Origin: Lonicera japonica
Taxonomy: Eukaryota; Streptophyta; Magnoliopsida; Dipsacales; Caprifoliaceae
Assembly: GCA_021464415.1 (NCBI GenBank)
Contig: CM038467.1
Coordinates: forward strand, 48,917,715 to 48,981,714
Length of the DNA: 64,000 nt
Direction: 5' to 3'
The notes beneath the pieces were generated by a model. It searched no databases, was not told where the DNA came from, and was given only the letters and a program-made list of their open reading frames with translations. This document shows positions 20,564-33,940 of this stretch, in pieces (position 1 is the first letter of the stretch; every line of letters begins with the position of its first letter). The position numbers and the translations under genes were made by a program.

Positions 20564-23132
20564 TGACTACGCCCAAAAAGCGCGAAGTATTACGCCCAAG
20601 TGCAAGCGGTCAAGTTATAATATACTTAGGAAGTCCAAGGTTGAACCACAGGTAAGGTAAGGATCCTATTTCTTCTAATTATCTCTCTCAGGGGCAAGAA
20701 GGGAAAAGAAAATAAAAGATAATTGAAAAGGGGAATAAGAAAGGAAAAATGAAATGAAATTAAACTATTAACTAAATTAAACTAAAACTAAAGGCAAATC
20801 TAGTCCTAGGGTGCAAAATTAAAGGTAATCCACAAGCGCAAGTTTTCTACCTAAAAGGCTTCCTAAATGCACTAGGGGACATGCAATTGAACTAAAAATA
20901 AATAAATGAAATAAAACAACATACTAATTGAACAAAACAAAATATTAAACGAATTTAAATCAACAATAAACAAATGTTATGGGTATCCGTGGCTACGGAA
21001 TACGAAACTAGTCCAATATGGTAATCCAAATCTAAGTTTAAATAGGATTTTTCACTAAGATTCAGCTCCTAGACCTTCCAACTATCTAGTTATATTGCTA
21101 ATACAAGTATATCATATCCCATGCATGACAAAGACTATATAGACTAGATTCAAGCAATAGAATTCGATAGTGAAGCTTTTTAACTTTGAAAAAGTATAAT
21201 TTGAAACCTAGTATTGCTAGTGCGTGACAAAAATAATCCAAGTTGATTAAAATTCCCAAAAATCAGTAGCTTAACACTCTCCTAAGGTTTGAGTATGCTT
21301 GAACGTTATTCAAGTCAAATCTATCTTAGAAAGAACGTTGAAAGTCAAAACTAGCACTTTTTCAGCGTTTACGTGAATAAATACCAAAACAACGCCAAAT
21401 CAGCCAATTCAATTAAGAAACTAATCTAACTAATTAGAGGATAAATACCGTTCTCAAATCATCCACGTAAGGGTTTTGGTGCAAAAATCCGTGAATTGGC
21501 AGTTTTTCGGTTCTTAATCGAGTGGAATTTCTGAGCTAACTTATGGAAACATGTTTCTTAGGCATGAAAAGATAAGACACTACTCATACATTCATTAGGT
21601 GATCTATAACCAATGGAAAAATTAGATTCAAACCTAAATTGGATTACATTCAAAGATTAAGTTCGCATATTTCACTACGGACCCCTAACTAACGATTTAG
21701 CTAGACATATTCAAATTAAACATTCAAACAAGAATATAAATCATTAAGAATAGTAGTAAAATACCTAATAACATATAAAATTGAAATTTAAAACTTTTGG
21801 CTTTGGAATTACTCAATTTCGATTTAAAACGAAGATTTTACGCTTAAAACGGTAAACGAACTCAAAACGGACATAAACTAACGAATTTCGACTAAAACCC
21901 TAAAATTTATGGAAAATCAGATTTCTTATGATGAAAAAAGAATCACATATGAATAACATTGAAAAACGATAGACTATTTGAATACAGAACGAGAAAATAG
22001 CATAAATTGATTAAAAACTTAAAAACCCATAAAACGGCTCTATAAACCCTAGGATCAGCCCCTAAAACGTGGGTTTGGGGTTAATTACAAAATATATATG
22101 AACCCTAACAACTAATCTATGAATATCTAAGCAAACAAGGGATTAAAAGCAATTAAATTGAAGAAATTATAAAACTAGAGTTTACCCGGATGAAGAACAG
22201 CAATTGCAATTGAAACTTGATTGAATGATGAATTAAATCTTGATTACACCAATGTTACAGCCTTAATATGCTATAAAGAAACTAAAATAACAATTATTTT
22301 AAAGAAAGAAGAAAGAAAACTCTCCAATTTGATCGTTAGATGCAGCGCAAAAAGCTCCCAAGAACGTTACGGTGCTCTCTGCCTCTCTACTAATCAATTC
22401 TAAATTATTGTGTACCCTAAAATATGAGATATATGACCTTTTATATAGTACACAAGTTTCTCAAGTTGTGGTTTTAGTAATCCTTGAAGAAACGGGCCGA
22501 AACATGGCTTAAAATTGAATTTGGGCCTAAAATTGGGGCCATTTTCTTTATCTTCTTTTACTCATAACTTTCTGTTTCGAACTCCGATTGATGCACTATT
22601 TTTTCTTAAACGTAGATAATTTAATTATATAAAACTTTTATTTATGGATATTTTTTCAAATTCTCATTGCAGAGAAACTTTGATCAGCTACAACCTCGGG
22701 CTTATTACGGCAGTTCTCGGTTTTGCTCAGAAACTTCCAGAATTGATTCGATTGAGCTTCTTTCCTCTTGGGATCACTCTTGGACACTTGAATTAACTTC
22801 ATTCATGCTAGTGGATTTACTATTCTCTTCTTGCTGGTGCTTTGGGGGTAGTTTGTGGAGTTTTTCCTCGTCTCGGGCCTCGGAATGGATATTGAATTAT
22901 TCTTCGGACCTTCTTCTTCCAGTTTTTCGCTTTCAACCTTCTATCTTGCATACAACTTCAGTTGCTTAACCACTTTAGGCCTGCAAAATGGCTTAGTAAC
23001 ACAGAAATGCAATGCAATACCTTATTTTCATGCTTAAACTGAATTTACATGCAATTTTCGATTTTAGATGGTAATTAGAAGCTAATTGAGCCTTGTTTAA
23101 GGGATTAGAAATGCAATTTCTTGGCTCAATCA
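20564..23132 (-). repeat. Athila 3' LTR
   Basis: 2569 bp. On the plus strand it starts TGACTACGC and ends GGCTCAATCA. It is near-identical in length to its partner at 33969-36538. Short open stretches inside (22221-23037) are LTR sequence, not genes. Confidence 0.95.
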
Positions 23133-23143
23133 CCTCCCCCAAC
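23133..23143 (-). other. Athila polypurine tract
   Basis: CCTCCCCCAAC on the plus strand is GTTGGGGGAGG on the coding strand, directly before the 3' LTR. This is the expected primer site for plus-strand DNA synthesis. Confidence 0.85.
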
Positions 23144-25237
23144 TAACGTATTGCTAGTCCCTAGAAATGGAGTGATAAGATGACACATATCTCTAAAAAC
23201 AAACACAGAAAAAAGAAAAAAAACCACAATCCTAAACTAAACAGTTGCCCTAAACGGATGCAATAAGCCTTTAAACCCCTAGGTCATCCCTAGTAGGACG
23301 AGTTATGTCTCCTGAGGGTTTCCAGTGAATATACCCACAAAATTCCCGATTGTAGTTCAAGTTTTGTCCCATAGTTGCTTATCATGCATAAATTCTCTCT
23401 CAAATGGCACAGCAAGGACCTAAACTGACTTAGTGCTACATTAGTAAGAGATATACAAGAGAAAAAACAATCTTAATGCATTCAAAATATGACATATAAA
23501 TCATAAATGTGTGTGCATAGGCAAATTCATTGACTTTCAACTTTCAAAATCAATCATAGCTCCATACTCAGTTCATGCTAAGCTTTGACTCAAACTCTTA
23601 CCGGACATACACTCAACAAATGAATCGCTCTGAATCAGGTGTATCTCCCTACATACGGGCTAAATGGAATATTTGTAATCAAAATCAAATGCCTCACGTA
23701 TGTTTAAACGAAAAGACGCTAACATAAAAGAACATGAGTCTCTAGGAAAGATATTCAAGTTTCAAAAAGGCGACAATGCTTTTGTATGCCTTTTCGTCAT
23801 CTAAATCTTGATACTAAGCCACTAAGGATCAAGTAGGACTTTATTAGGTTGTAATGGGGCTTGGGGTAATGGTTACAAAATGAACGGGTCAACTGAGAAT
23901 TCAAAAGACTCGTTTGCTTGTTCTTATAATGCTCAGAGGCTTTTCAGCTCTTTCTTTTTACTTCAATACCCTCATTTTCATTATATTGCATACAACCTTC
24001 AATTTTCATTTTCAATAAACATCAGCATATCCATTTTTCAATGCAAATTGTTCATTCTTTGCTTTTTCTACTCTCTTTTCGGATCAACATACTTCACTAT
24101 GCCTCTACTTTTGAGCCTTTTGCACAAACGAGCCAAGGGTGTGGAATTTATAGTACTGGCTCAGGTTTAACTTTAGGTGTAACAATAAAAACAAGGCTTC
24201 AGGCTTCAAAAGGGCTGCTATGGATAGAATGTAACGACAAGCTAAGGCTAGTGGCTAAAACAAAGATGGCCTATATCATTTCCTTAGCTTCTGGCTTCTA
24301 AATTCAGACAACTACAAGGCATTTTATAATTAAGCATCTCATGGACTTACCTTTATAAAACTGAATTGAAATTGAAATTTAAGAGACTCAATCGATTTGT
24401 AAAAGCTTTTCAGGAATCAAAGTTTGTGTATATAATTCTCAGATACGAAAGAATGGCTCAAAACCTCACGGCTATATAGTCTCCACTTTAAATTTGAACA
24501 GAGTATTTCACTAGTCAAGATCTATCAGTCTAATATCAAGCAATGCCGAAAAGTGCACTGACAAATAGATTCAACTTAGCATGCATCTTTTGAACTACAA
24601 GAAGATTAAGAAATTTCTTTAGTTTATCTAATACTACACCATATACTAAATTAACTCATGAATACGTCGTCTCCCAATGAGAGAAAGCAAAACAGAACTA
24701 GATGGGATTACTTAAATTGGCAATCTCAGATTTTTTTTAATAAGAAAATAAAAATAAAGCAAAACAACTATCCTAAGTTACTTTCATACAGGCTTTTTGA
24801 AAAAATTTGACCACAGGTCTCCCTCCTTCAACTGAAATCCAACATTGTCCCCAATGTTACAAAACAAGCATAAAAGCATAGATGCCAGGGACTGAAATAA
24901 ATGAATAAAAGGAAGATATACCTGAGAGCGGCCTAATATCTCTAAAAATCTGCATGTTAGTAACGAAAATTCTACGAAAAACTAAAAATAAACAAAAAGG
25001 AAAAGAAATAAAAGAAAAATCCTAAATTACTTACCTACTTACCCTACTTACCTTCTACTCTATGTACGATCCAGGTGGTGGCTGAGCCAGACAAAGACTG
25101 TAATACCCCAAATATCGGGGATGTAAGTTGTACGGAGTCTCTACGTCGATGGTATCTTCTAATGGGAAAAACTTTCTATTTGCTGCCTTGCACGACATCA
25201 TTTGACCATCATTAGATGAAGTAGGTGAATCAGACCA
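23144..25237 (-). other. Athila 3' non-coding region
   Basis: No coherent frame on either strand. Open stretches at 23880-24301 have no recognisable content. Athila-type elements are known to have a long region between integrase and the 3' LTR. Confidence 0.6.
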
Positions 25238-25848
25238 CTAATATGAATCGCTAGAACTCTCATTGTCAAACTCGTCATTACTACTTTCGGAACTGGAGTA
25301 TTCAGATTCATTGCTACTACTTCCAGACTCAAAATCTTCAAAAGGATCAGATTCCTCATCATGTTCCGATGGGTCAAACAGCTTCTTTTCTCTAAGTCAG
25401 CCACTTCGATGAACATAGCTGGCTAAGAATGTTTTACTTTAACGCGCAAAGGAGCTCTTACAGGTGGATTAGATTGTTCTTTTTTAGGCTTATCAGCTTC
25501 CTCCATGTGTTCATCAGACTCCCAGTCAGATGGCTCAGTAGGATCATAATCAGATTGATCTTTAGTTGCAACTGATGTAGATTGACTTAACTTCCATTTA
25601 CTTGTAACCTCTTCACCTGATTCACTATCCTCGTACATCTCAACATCAATGTATATGTAGTTATTCTCACCTCCCTCACACATTTCATCATCTTTAGACA
25701 GATTCTTTCGAAATGCGAATGGATCAAGAGTAAAATGATTGACACCCACTGGGTTCTCAAATGAATTTGAGACCGGCGAAATTTTCAGATTACTATGATC
25801 AGGGGCATCTGTATCTAGCCCTAACATAGGCAATCTATCCAGACTCAT
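25238..25848 (-). pseudogene. Acidic accessory ORF in the Athila 3' region, frameshifted
   Basis: Starting at ATG 25848 a 141-codon frame runs to 25423. It is rich in Asp, Glu and Ser (DPTEPSDWESDEH) and ends in a short basic patch (RAPLRVKVKH). Beyond it, in another frame, the acidic character resumes (FDPSEHDEESDPFEDFESGS and more Ser/Glu/Asp) until a TAG at 25238. The two parts were probably one frame. There is no membrane segment, so it does not look like the env-like ORF described for some Athila elements. I do not recognise a domain. It could be a degenerate accessory protein or low-complexity coding sequence of unknown role. Confidence 0.5.
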
Positions 25849-26069
25849 GTCTTAAGATGATGTGCTATGTGCGGAAGAGGAATAACTAGACGGCATTGGT
25901 TTTAAGATGCTTGAAATGTATCTAAATAGCTTCACATAATGGATCTAGATAAACAATTAGTGCAGATGAAATGTAGGTAAGCAGATAATCAAAATGAAAA
26001 TGAAAATAAATATATAATAATAACAGGAGCATCACATTTCATTCGAGCAAGACATATATATATATATAT

Positions 26070-27503
26070 TGTTGACTTGAAAGTCACTAATATTGTTTTG
26101 ATAATAACAATAAAATTAATCATGCGTAATTTAACTTAGTTGATGTTTTAAGTTATAGCCACAATAAATTGATCATATGTGGACTTAACCAAAAAGCCGG
26201 AATCAAGATCATTCACCTACAAAGTATTGCTCAATCAATGTCTCACACCTCACAAAACTTCAATGGGATTTCTATAAAGTACATTGAGCCAAGAAAGAAA
26301 AGAAACGAAGAAACAAACAAAGCCTCGAAGACTCGTTATTGTATACTTAAGTGAGTGCTTTAGTTTTTTATGTAAAGATTCATATTTGATCATCATAAAA
26401 GCTCATACTATGTTCTAACATAATTAGATTGGTCAAATCAAAGTTTGAATTAGAATCCATTCTAAAACCTTCTTTTGGAGAATTTTTTTTTTTGAAATAA
26501 ACTCGTTTTAATATCTAACGACCTCATTTTTGAGCTATTTACAATGTAGAAGTCTTAGAAACTCATATTTAAGTATCCCCAAGCTTCAAAATTGATTTTT
26601 GAGCTAATTTGAAAAAGTATGAAAAATGGGACTTTTGGTCATTCTGGCAGCAAACCAGTGGAGACCATTAGTCGACTGATGGGCTTTGCTCAGTCAACTG
26701 ATGGGCTTTGCTCAGTCGACTGATGGCCACTCAGTCAACTGATGAGCCTTGCTCAGTCGACTGATGGCCTAGAAACTAGCCGTTGGACTTCAGATTTTTT
26801 TACCACTTTTGGTACCAAACTTCTACCAACTCCCTCCAAACAGCCATATGGTGTCCTAGACTATATATACACCATCTAAGACTTATTTAAAAACACTTGA
26901 ATCATTCCTACACTATTCTCTTCATCTACATTCAATATTCAAAGATTCAAGAACATTTCTTTTGATCAATCACATTTATTTTGAGCTATAAATTGTTGAT
27001 CAAATTTGATATCTCTTAGTGTGAGCTTAAATTGAAATCTTCATACACTTGAGAGCTATTGTACATTGGTGTTAGTCACCAAATCCTTTCTTTCAAATAT
27101 TAAGAGAGGTTTGTCTCTTAAGATAGCAAGAGTGAAATCTTGTGTGAGTATTGAGAGAGATTCAATACTTGTAAGAGTGTGTGATAAGAATACACTTGTA
27201 GAGGTTTGATCTTCACCCAGAAGAAGATCGGTTATAGTGGAAATTCTCGGAGTACTAACCGAGCGCGGAAGTAGGGGCTAACAAGCCGAACCGTGTGGAC
27301 AAAAAGTCTTCTACTTTTATCGGTTTAATCTTTCTATCTCTTAATCTCTTATATTGTGTTATCTATACCTTGTGATTGGAATTAACTTTGTTTCTTGATT
27401 GCTTGATTGATATAGACATCAAACTTTTTTAAATCGATTTTAAAAATCCTATTAAGTTTTAAAAACCCTATTCACCCCCCTCTAGGGTATTTTCCGACCT
27501 ACA
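26070..27503 (+). mobile_element. Solo LTR of a Ty1/copia-type element (SIRE/Maximus-like)
   Basis: 1434 bp, starting TGTTGACTTG and ending CCGACCTACA, flanked on both sides by TATAT (26065-26069 and 27504-27508). The tail 'ctattcacccccctctaggg' is the kind of 3' end I associate with SIRE/Maximus LTRs. It contains no coding sequence; the open stretch at 26169-26354 is chance. The target duplication lies in an AT microsatellite, so it is weaker proof than the other TSDs here. Confidence 0.8.
26668..26775. repeat. Array of CAGTCGACTG palindromes inside the copia solo LTR
   Basis: Five units of about 17-27 bp carry AGTCGACTGATGG or AGTCAACTGATGG, spaced by GGCTTTGCTC-like words. CAGTCGACTG is a perfect 10-bp palindrome. 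Two of the five units have the A variant (GTCAAC), which breaks the palindrome. Confidence 0.85.
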
Positions 27504-27968
27504 TATATAAATAAAGCAAACAAGTTCGAAATGGAATACATAAAAAGTAAACACCTCCCTAACAGCAAAAACCTAGGCCTACGGGATCTAAACATAGAAC
27601 ACAAAGAAATCCTAATCGCTAGCCTAACTAGTCGATGGGCTAGTGGAGTCATTTGATGTCTCCTAGTAATCTCCTCCAACACCATCGGACTCCTCCTCAC
27701 TGTTCTCCTTAAAACCCTCAGACTCATCAGCATCGTGGCCTCCTAGCGTCCTAGCTCAATGCGATTGACCGCAGCCAACAGCTTCGTGTACTGGCTGATG
27801 CTCCTAAAAGCCAAAATTAAAATAAAATGAAATGAAAAATGAAAAATTTTCCTTGAATTCATGAGAACGCTATAGAACGATTAAATGGACATAATTTAAT
27901 GGTTTCTCCCTCTAGAACGACACAGTCCCTGTGTTGCAAAACAATTTACAGAGCATTACTAGGATAGT
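27504..27968 (-). other. Athila sequence between integrase and the copia insertion
   Basis: The minus strand reads a second Glu/Ser-rich stretch (ENSEEESDGVGGDY near 27650-27720) interrupted by stops. It may be part of the same accessory coding region as 25238-25848, now separated by the solo LTR, but the frames cannot be joined with confidence. Confidence 0.4.
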
Positions 27969-29200
27969 TTATACGCGGTGTAAATTTGAAAAGATAATCG
28001 GTTCGAACTGGGATTTGAGATCACCAACCACACGAAACAATGAAAATGAAAATGAATATACAAAAGATATAAACAAAAATATACAAAGTTCGACTGATCT
28101 TCTCAATCGTCCAATAGCATCATATTTGGGTTCCCCCAACTCAATGCTCTCCTCATTATCATCAAGCTTTTCCAAAAATGGCTTTAATCGATGTCCATTG
28201 ACTTTAAACTTACTGCCATCTTTTGGATTTTCCAATTCCACTGCTCCATAAGGAAAAATTGTACGAATTTTGAAAGGAGCAGTCCATCTTGACCGAAGTT
28301 TACCATGAAATAAATTGAGCCTTGAATTATAAAGTAAAACTTTATATCCGGGCTCAAAAATCTTCCTCAGGACTTTCTGATCATGGAAACGCTTCGTATT
28401 TTCCTTAAAAATTCTAGAATTATCGTATGCATCATGGCGTAATTCTTCAAGTTCATTCAACTGCAAGTTTCTCTCTTTACCACTCTCTCGATGATCGAAG
28501 TTCATGGCTTTGATAGCCCAAAATGCCTTATGTTCAATCTCCAGAGGGAGATGACATGCCTTACCATAAACCAACCGGTAAGGAGACATATTAAAACTCA
28601 TCTTATAGGCGGTCCAATAAGCCCCTAAAGCATCTTTCAAACGAATAGACCAATCTCTCTGATTAACATTGACTGTTTTCTCGAGAATTCTCTTGATATC
28701 TCTATTGGCTAGTTCAGCTTGCTTTTTTGTTTGTGGGTGATATGCCAAAGAGACTCGGTGATTCACTCCATAATGCCGCATCAATTTCTCGAACGATTTA
28801 TTACAGAAGTGACTGCCTTGATCACTTATTATCACTTTTGGAGTGCCAAACCTATAAAGAATATTCTGTTTAAGGAATGTAATGACCGTGAAATGATCAT
28901 TATTTCTAGTGGGAATGGCTTCAACCCATTTAGATACGTATTCGACAGCGACAAGAATGTACTGGTGCCCAAGCGAATGAGGAAATGGCCACATAAAATC
29001 TATATCCCAACAGTCAAAAATTTCAACTAACATGATATTAGTTAGAGGCATCATATTACTTCTCGAGTTGGCACCTAACATCTGACAACGAGCGCACATT
29101 CTGCAGTGGTTCTTCACATCCTTGAAAATAGTTGGCCAATAGAAACCACATTGCAGAATTTTGTCAGCCGTCTTCAGAAAGAAAAATGCCCCTCCCCCCC
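27969..29200 (-). pseudogene. Athila integrase
   Basis: An open frame of 382 codons (27969-29117) covers the catalytic core: the first Asp in DIDFMWPFP, the second in SDQGSHFC, and Glu in KKQAELANR about 35 residues later. It then covers the C-terminal [13 protein letters not shown] block typical of Ty3/Gypsy integrases. The N-terminal zinc-binding part is cut off by frame changes near a run of 14 C at 29194-29207 (G on the coding strand). No chromodomain is seen, as expected for Athila. This is the best preserved part of the element. Confidence 0.88.
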
Positions 29201-29341
29201 CCCCCCCGCATAGTGCTTAATGCAAGCATACATGATGGATTTAGCTTCCTCTACTGGGACACATCTTCGGAATATCTGATCAGAATAGTACTTATACAAG
29301 TACGGATCTTGAAAATAGAAATTTTTCACTAAGGTAAAGAA

Positions 29342-29930
29342 TCAATTTCTCTCTTGACGTGGCCAATCAGGAACCTTTCCCGTGGCGAGATAATTCACAA
29401 TATCTGCATACCATGGAAAACTACGAACAGCCATCAGTTGTTCGTCTGGAAAATTATCTTGAATAGGTAAATCGTATGTGTCTCGAACTTCGCTAATGAG
29501 CCTAGATAAGTGGTTAGCCACCACATTCTCTACTTCTTTCTTATCTTTGATAATCAAGTCAAATTCTTGGAGCAGTAAGATCCACCTAATTAATCTTGCT
29601 TTCGCATCTTTCTTCATAAAAAGATACTTAATTGCTGAGTGATCAGCAAAGCAAACAATTGGTGATCCAACCAAATAGGAACGAAACTTATTTAAAGCAA
29701 ATACAATTGCTAGCAACTCTTTCTCAGTCGTAGAGTAGTTCAACTGAGCATCATTTAACGTTCGCCTAGCGTAGTAAATGACATGGGGTTTCTTGTCCTT
29801 CTTTTGACCTAAGACATCTCCACTGGCATAACCACTAGCATCGCACAAAAGCTCGAATAGTAAGCTCCAATCAGGTGGTTACACAATGGGTACAGTTATG
29901 AGCATTTCCTTGAGCTTGTTGAAAGCTTTT
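29342..29930 (-). pseudogene. Athila RNase H domain
   Basis: An open frame of 168 codons begins CDASGYASGDVLGQ (first catalytic Asp). It continues with YARRTLNDAQLNYSTTEKE and ADHSAIKYLF, then NVVANHLSRL. It is separated from the RT part by stops around 29840-29940. It would degrade template RNA during reverse transcription. Confidence 0.88.
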
Positions 29931-30800
29931 TAACATGCTGAAGTCCATTCAAATGGTGCATCCTTGGCAAGCAGGTTACATAGAGGTCGAGAGATAGAAC
30001 TAAAGTCTTTGATAAACCTCCTATAAAAACCAGCATGGCCTAGAAATGATCGAACCTCTTTAACAGTTTTGGGACCTAGCAAAATTAGCAATGAGGTAAA
30101 TTTTAGCCTAATCCACTTGGATTCCTTCAGCTGAGACAATATGACCTAAAACAATACTTTGGGTAACCATGAAATGGCATTTTTCCCAATTCAGAACAAC
30201 ATTATTGTCTTTGCAACGAATCAAGACTTTCTCCAGATTTTTGAAACAATCTTCAAAAGAATCACCAAAAAGGGAGAAATCATCCATAAAAACTTTGAGA
30301 AACTTTTCCACCATGTCACTAAAGATACTCATCATGCACCTTTGAAAAGTTGCTGGCGCATTGCACAAGCCGAAGGGCATTCTTTTGTAAGCAAAAATAC
30401 CAAAAGGACAAGTGAAAGTGGTTTTCTCCTGATCTTCGGGAGCGATCTCGATTTGATTGTAACCACTGTAACAATCTAGAAAGCAATAGAAAGAATGACC
30501 AGCCACTCTCTTTAAAGTCTGATAAAGAAATGGGAGTGGAAAATGATATTTCCTGGTTACAGAGTTAAGCTTAAGATAATCAATACACATGCGCCATCCA
30601 GTGGTAACACGTGTGGGACCTATCTCACCTTCAACATTAGGAACAACAGTTATGCCAGATTTCTTAGGCGCAACCTGAGTAGGACTTACCCATTTGTTAT
30701 CAGAGATAGGGTAAATGATACCAATATCTAAGAGCTTAAGAACTTCCTTGAGGACTACTTCTTTCATGTTGGGATTTAACCTCCTTTGCATTTGATAAGA
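29930..30800 (-). pseudogene. Athila reverse transcriptase
   Basis: The frame at 30108-30791 contains WVSPTQVAPKKSG, GWRMCIDYLKLN, DCYSGYNQI, FGLCNAPATFQRCM and the catalytic FMDD. The thumb part ([20 protein letters not shown]) continues in a second frame to 29930. The wording is that of Athila-lineage RTs. Frame breaks make it non-functional. Confidence 0.92.
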
Positions 30801-31318
30801 GGGCTTAGCATCTTATTCAAGGTATATCTTGTTAGAACATATATCGGGACTTATACCTTTCAGATCAGCTATTGTCCATCCTAACGCATCTTTGTGTAAC
30901 TTAAGAACTTTCAAGAGCTCAGACTCTTGAGTGGAATTCAACTTGCTTGGAACTATGACAGGATAAGTTTAAAATTCTCTTAAAAAGGCATACTTTAGGT
31001 CCTGGGGTAAGGGCTTAAGTTCCAATTGGGAGCTTCGAATGCATAGGGTATAACTAAAGAATTACTCAATGGGAGTTCTTTAAACTTTTTAGTCCACATA
31101 GCATGCTATGCTTCGGGATCTTCAAAATCTTTGCTGGAATTGAGATTAGAAACAGCCTCACTTATCTATTTCTCAACAGGAGAATAAGCTTCAAAATCAG
31201 AAAGAGAATTAGTCAAAGTTGACTCAACTAGGTCCTCATACTGCAACAAACCAAAGTATTCCTCTAGAACTGTATCCAAATAACTGACTTCTCGAATATC
31301 TTCTTCTTCAAGATCTGG
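30801..31318 (-). other. Degraded Athila pol segment between protease and RT
   Basis: Broken coding sequence with many stops. It lies between the recognisable protease and RT blocks and has no separate feature. Confidence 0.6.
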
Positions 31319-31561
31319 CTATTTAGGAATTAAGAAAATATTGACATCGAGAGTCATGTTTTCGAACGAAAGCTTCATAACACCATTCCTAACACTGATA
31401 ATAGCATTAATAGTAGCAAGGAAAGGTCTTCCTAAAATTATGGGAATATGGGTACAAATATTAGCCATAGGTTGAGTATTTAGAACAACAAAGTCAACTG
31501 GATAGACAAAGTTATCAACTTTAACCAAAATATCTTCAACTACTACTCGTGAAATTTTCAA
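31319..31561 (-). pseudogene. Athila protease fragment
   Basis: The 80-codon stretch includes VVVEDILVKVDNFVYPVDFVV and IILGRPFLATINAI, the C-terminal half of the retroviral-type aspartic protease (the ILGRPFL block). The N-terminal part with the catalytic Asp triad lies in broken sequence around 31562-31800 and was not readable. Confidence 0.8.
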
Positions 31562-31816
31562 TGAACGGTCAGCCAGTTACAAGGTAATTCTTGTGGGTTT
31601 CAACTCACCCAAACCTAACTGTTGATAAACAGAATAAGGGAGTAAGTTCACACTAGAACAAGATCTAGGAATGGTAGGACAACCATACTCAATCTTTTAA
31701 TCACAAATGTAACAAGAAATGGCAGGACAACCAGGATCCTTGTGCTTGGCTGGCAAATTATGTTGAATGATTGAGCTCACCTGATTAGCTAAAAATGCTT
31801 TCTTCTGAACAGAGAC

Positions 31817-33840
31817 TCATCTCTTTATGGTGCACAAGTCTTTAAGAAACTTAGCATAAGAAGGAAGTTGCTTGATCGCATCCAAAAGAGGAATGTTGAT
31901 CTTCACTTGCTTAAAAAGATCAAGAATCTCAGAATTACGGTTATCCTTAGCCGATTTCTGTAACCTTTGAGTAAAAGGAACAGGAATGTGAGGAATTGAG
32001 GTTTCATCTTTTTCAGGAACATCATTCACATTCTCGGCTTCTACCTCGGCTTCCTTAGCTATCTCAGCTTCTCTCAAGGCTTCAGTAGAATTGTATTGCT
32101 AGGTTTTAACTTCTTCATCTTCTACCTCTGTCTTTCTTATTTGAACATATTCAGGTGGAGGTGGCTCTATTTGATTATCAACAACTCTACCACTCCTCAA
32201 AGTAGTGATAGCTTTGACTTGATCATGATATTGCTTAGTGCCTGAAGAAGAAGAAGAGTTATCAGTGGCTTTGGGATTAGGCTGAGGTTGGGCTGGGAAA
32301 GCTGCCTTCCCCTTTGAATCATTCTGACTAATAATCCTCTCCATAGAAACTTTCATCTGGTTCATCGTCTGCAGCATCTGCTGAAACATGCCTTGCAAAT
32401 TCTCCTCAAAAGTTTTCCTATGCAGTAGAATATAAGAATTAGGACTCGAGCCTTGAGGTTGTTAATACTGCTGAGGTTGAGATTGAAAATTAATAGGAGG
32501 TTAGGAGTGCTGGTAGAATGGTTGAAGTGGTGGTGGTTGGAAATTAGACTGGGGCTGTTGAAATGGTTGAGAAGGTTTCATAGGGTTCCCTCCATAGTTG
32601 TTACTAGTCCAACTGGGGTTGGGATGGTTCCTCCAAGACGAGTTATATCGATCCCCATAAGAATTGGATTTGCCAATTGCCATGACAGCATTGACATCAT
32701 TGTTCAACACTTTACTAAGAGTTGGGATGGCCGGACAATCACTAGTGAGATGACCAAGTGTGTCGCAAATGCTGCAAGCTTGCTCCACAAGCTGCTTAGG
32801 AACTGATTCTCCTTTCTTTGATTCTAAAGATTCAAGTTTTCAGCAAATAGTAGCTAGCTTAGCATTGATTTCATCGTTATCCTTTAGTTGGTAGACACCA
32901 GCTGGTGCTACCTTTGCTCTAGCTATACCTGCCTTAGTAATCGGTTCCCATTCCTGAGAAATTTCAGAAAGCCATTTGAGGTATCCTTCAGCATCTGTAG
33001 GACTCTTTCCTAAGAATTGCCCGTTACACATTAATTCAACAAACTAACGAGTAGAGGGAACTAGACAATCGTAGAAGAAACTGATGATTCTCCACTATGA
33101 GGACAAGAATTAAGAAGATCTTTGCTGAAGCGCTCCCAACATTGGAAGTAGGTTTCATCATCCTTCTGGGAGAAGTTTTGAATCGCCTTCTTCGAGTTAG
33201 AAGTAAGATGTAAAGGAAATAATTTCTTGAGAAATTGTTCTTGGAATTCTTGCCATGAGTTAATGGATCTAGGACGAAGAGAGATAAACTAAGTCTTAGC
33301 TTTGTCCTTCAAGGAAAAAGGAAATAACTTCAACTTAATTGTATCTTCAGAACAGTTCTAGTCACTGAAAGTGGCACAGACATCCTCAAAGTCTCGAATA
33401 TGAAGGTAGGCTTGTTCACTTTTAAATCCATGGTAAGTAGGTAGAAGTTGAATTATGCCATTGCGGAAATGGAAATTATTTGCATAATTTGGAAAATTAA
33501 TGCAAGAAGGAGTAGCATTTCTGCCAGGAAGCAGGAGTTCACGCAAAGTAAGATTAGGATTTTGAACTGCTTGGTTGACTCCATTATTAGCTGCTCGTGC
33601 TGCTTGTGCTGCTGCAAATGTGGCTACTTGTTCTGCTGCGTCTTAATCGGCCATCGGGTGTTTAGCTGCCCACGGGATAGTACCATTCAAAGAATTAGAA
33701 GAAAAAGAAATTGGAAGTGAATTGGTGGAACTAGAAGACTTAGATGATGGAAATGGTTCGTCGTCCGACTTGTACTTGTCAAGAATGACACGATACTAGT
33801 ACAGAGGATTACTTAAAATGCGATTATTAGGACCACGAAG
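31817..33840 (-). pseudogene. Athila gag
   Basis: Read right to left on the minus strand. It has a Ser-rich leader and an Ala-rich stretch (QVATFAAAQAARAANN near 33600, with TAA directly after Met-Ala-Asp). Next come the retrotransposon gag core (NGIIQLLPTYHGFKSEQAYLH, then the LFPFSL and WERF blocks in broken frames), a CCHC knuckle CSICDTLGHLTSDC near 32750, a Gln/Pro-rich tract, and the region up to the protease. Several in-frame stops and frame changes occur. Gag forms the particle that packages element RNA. Confidence 0.85.
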
Positions 33841-33940
33841 CCAAGGTTTCATATACCAGGCAGAGACCTAATATAGAATCCTAGGATGGAAAAAAAAAGA
33901 AAGAAACAAACTAGAAAGAAACAAATGGAACCGTTAACCT

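Noticed and set aside
20564..23132. Open stretches in the Athila LTRs (for example 22667-22969, 36086-36301) as genes.
   Set aside because: They fall in both LTR copies at the same place, differ by frame-breaking changes, and have no recognisable content.
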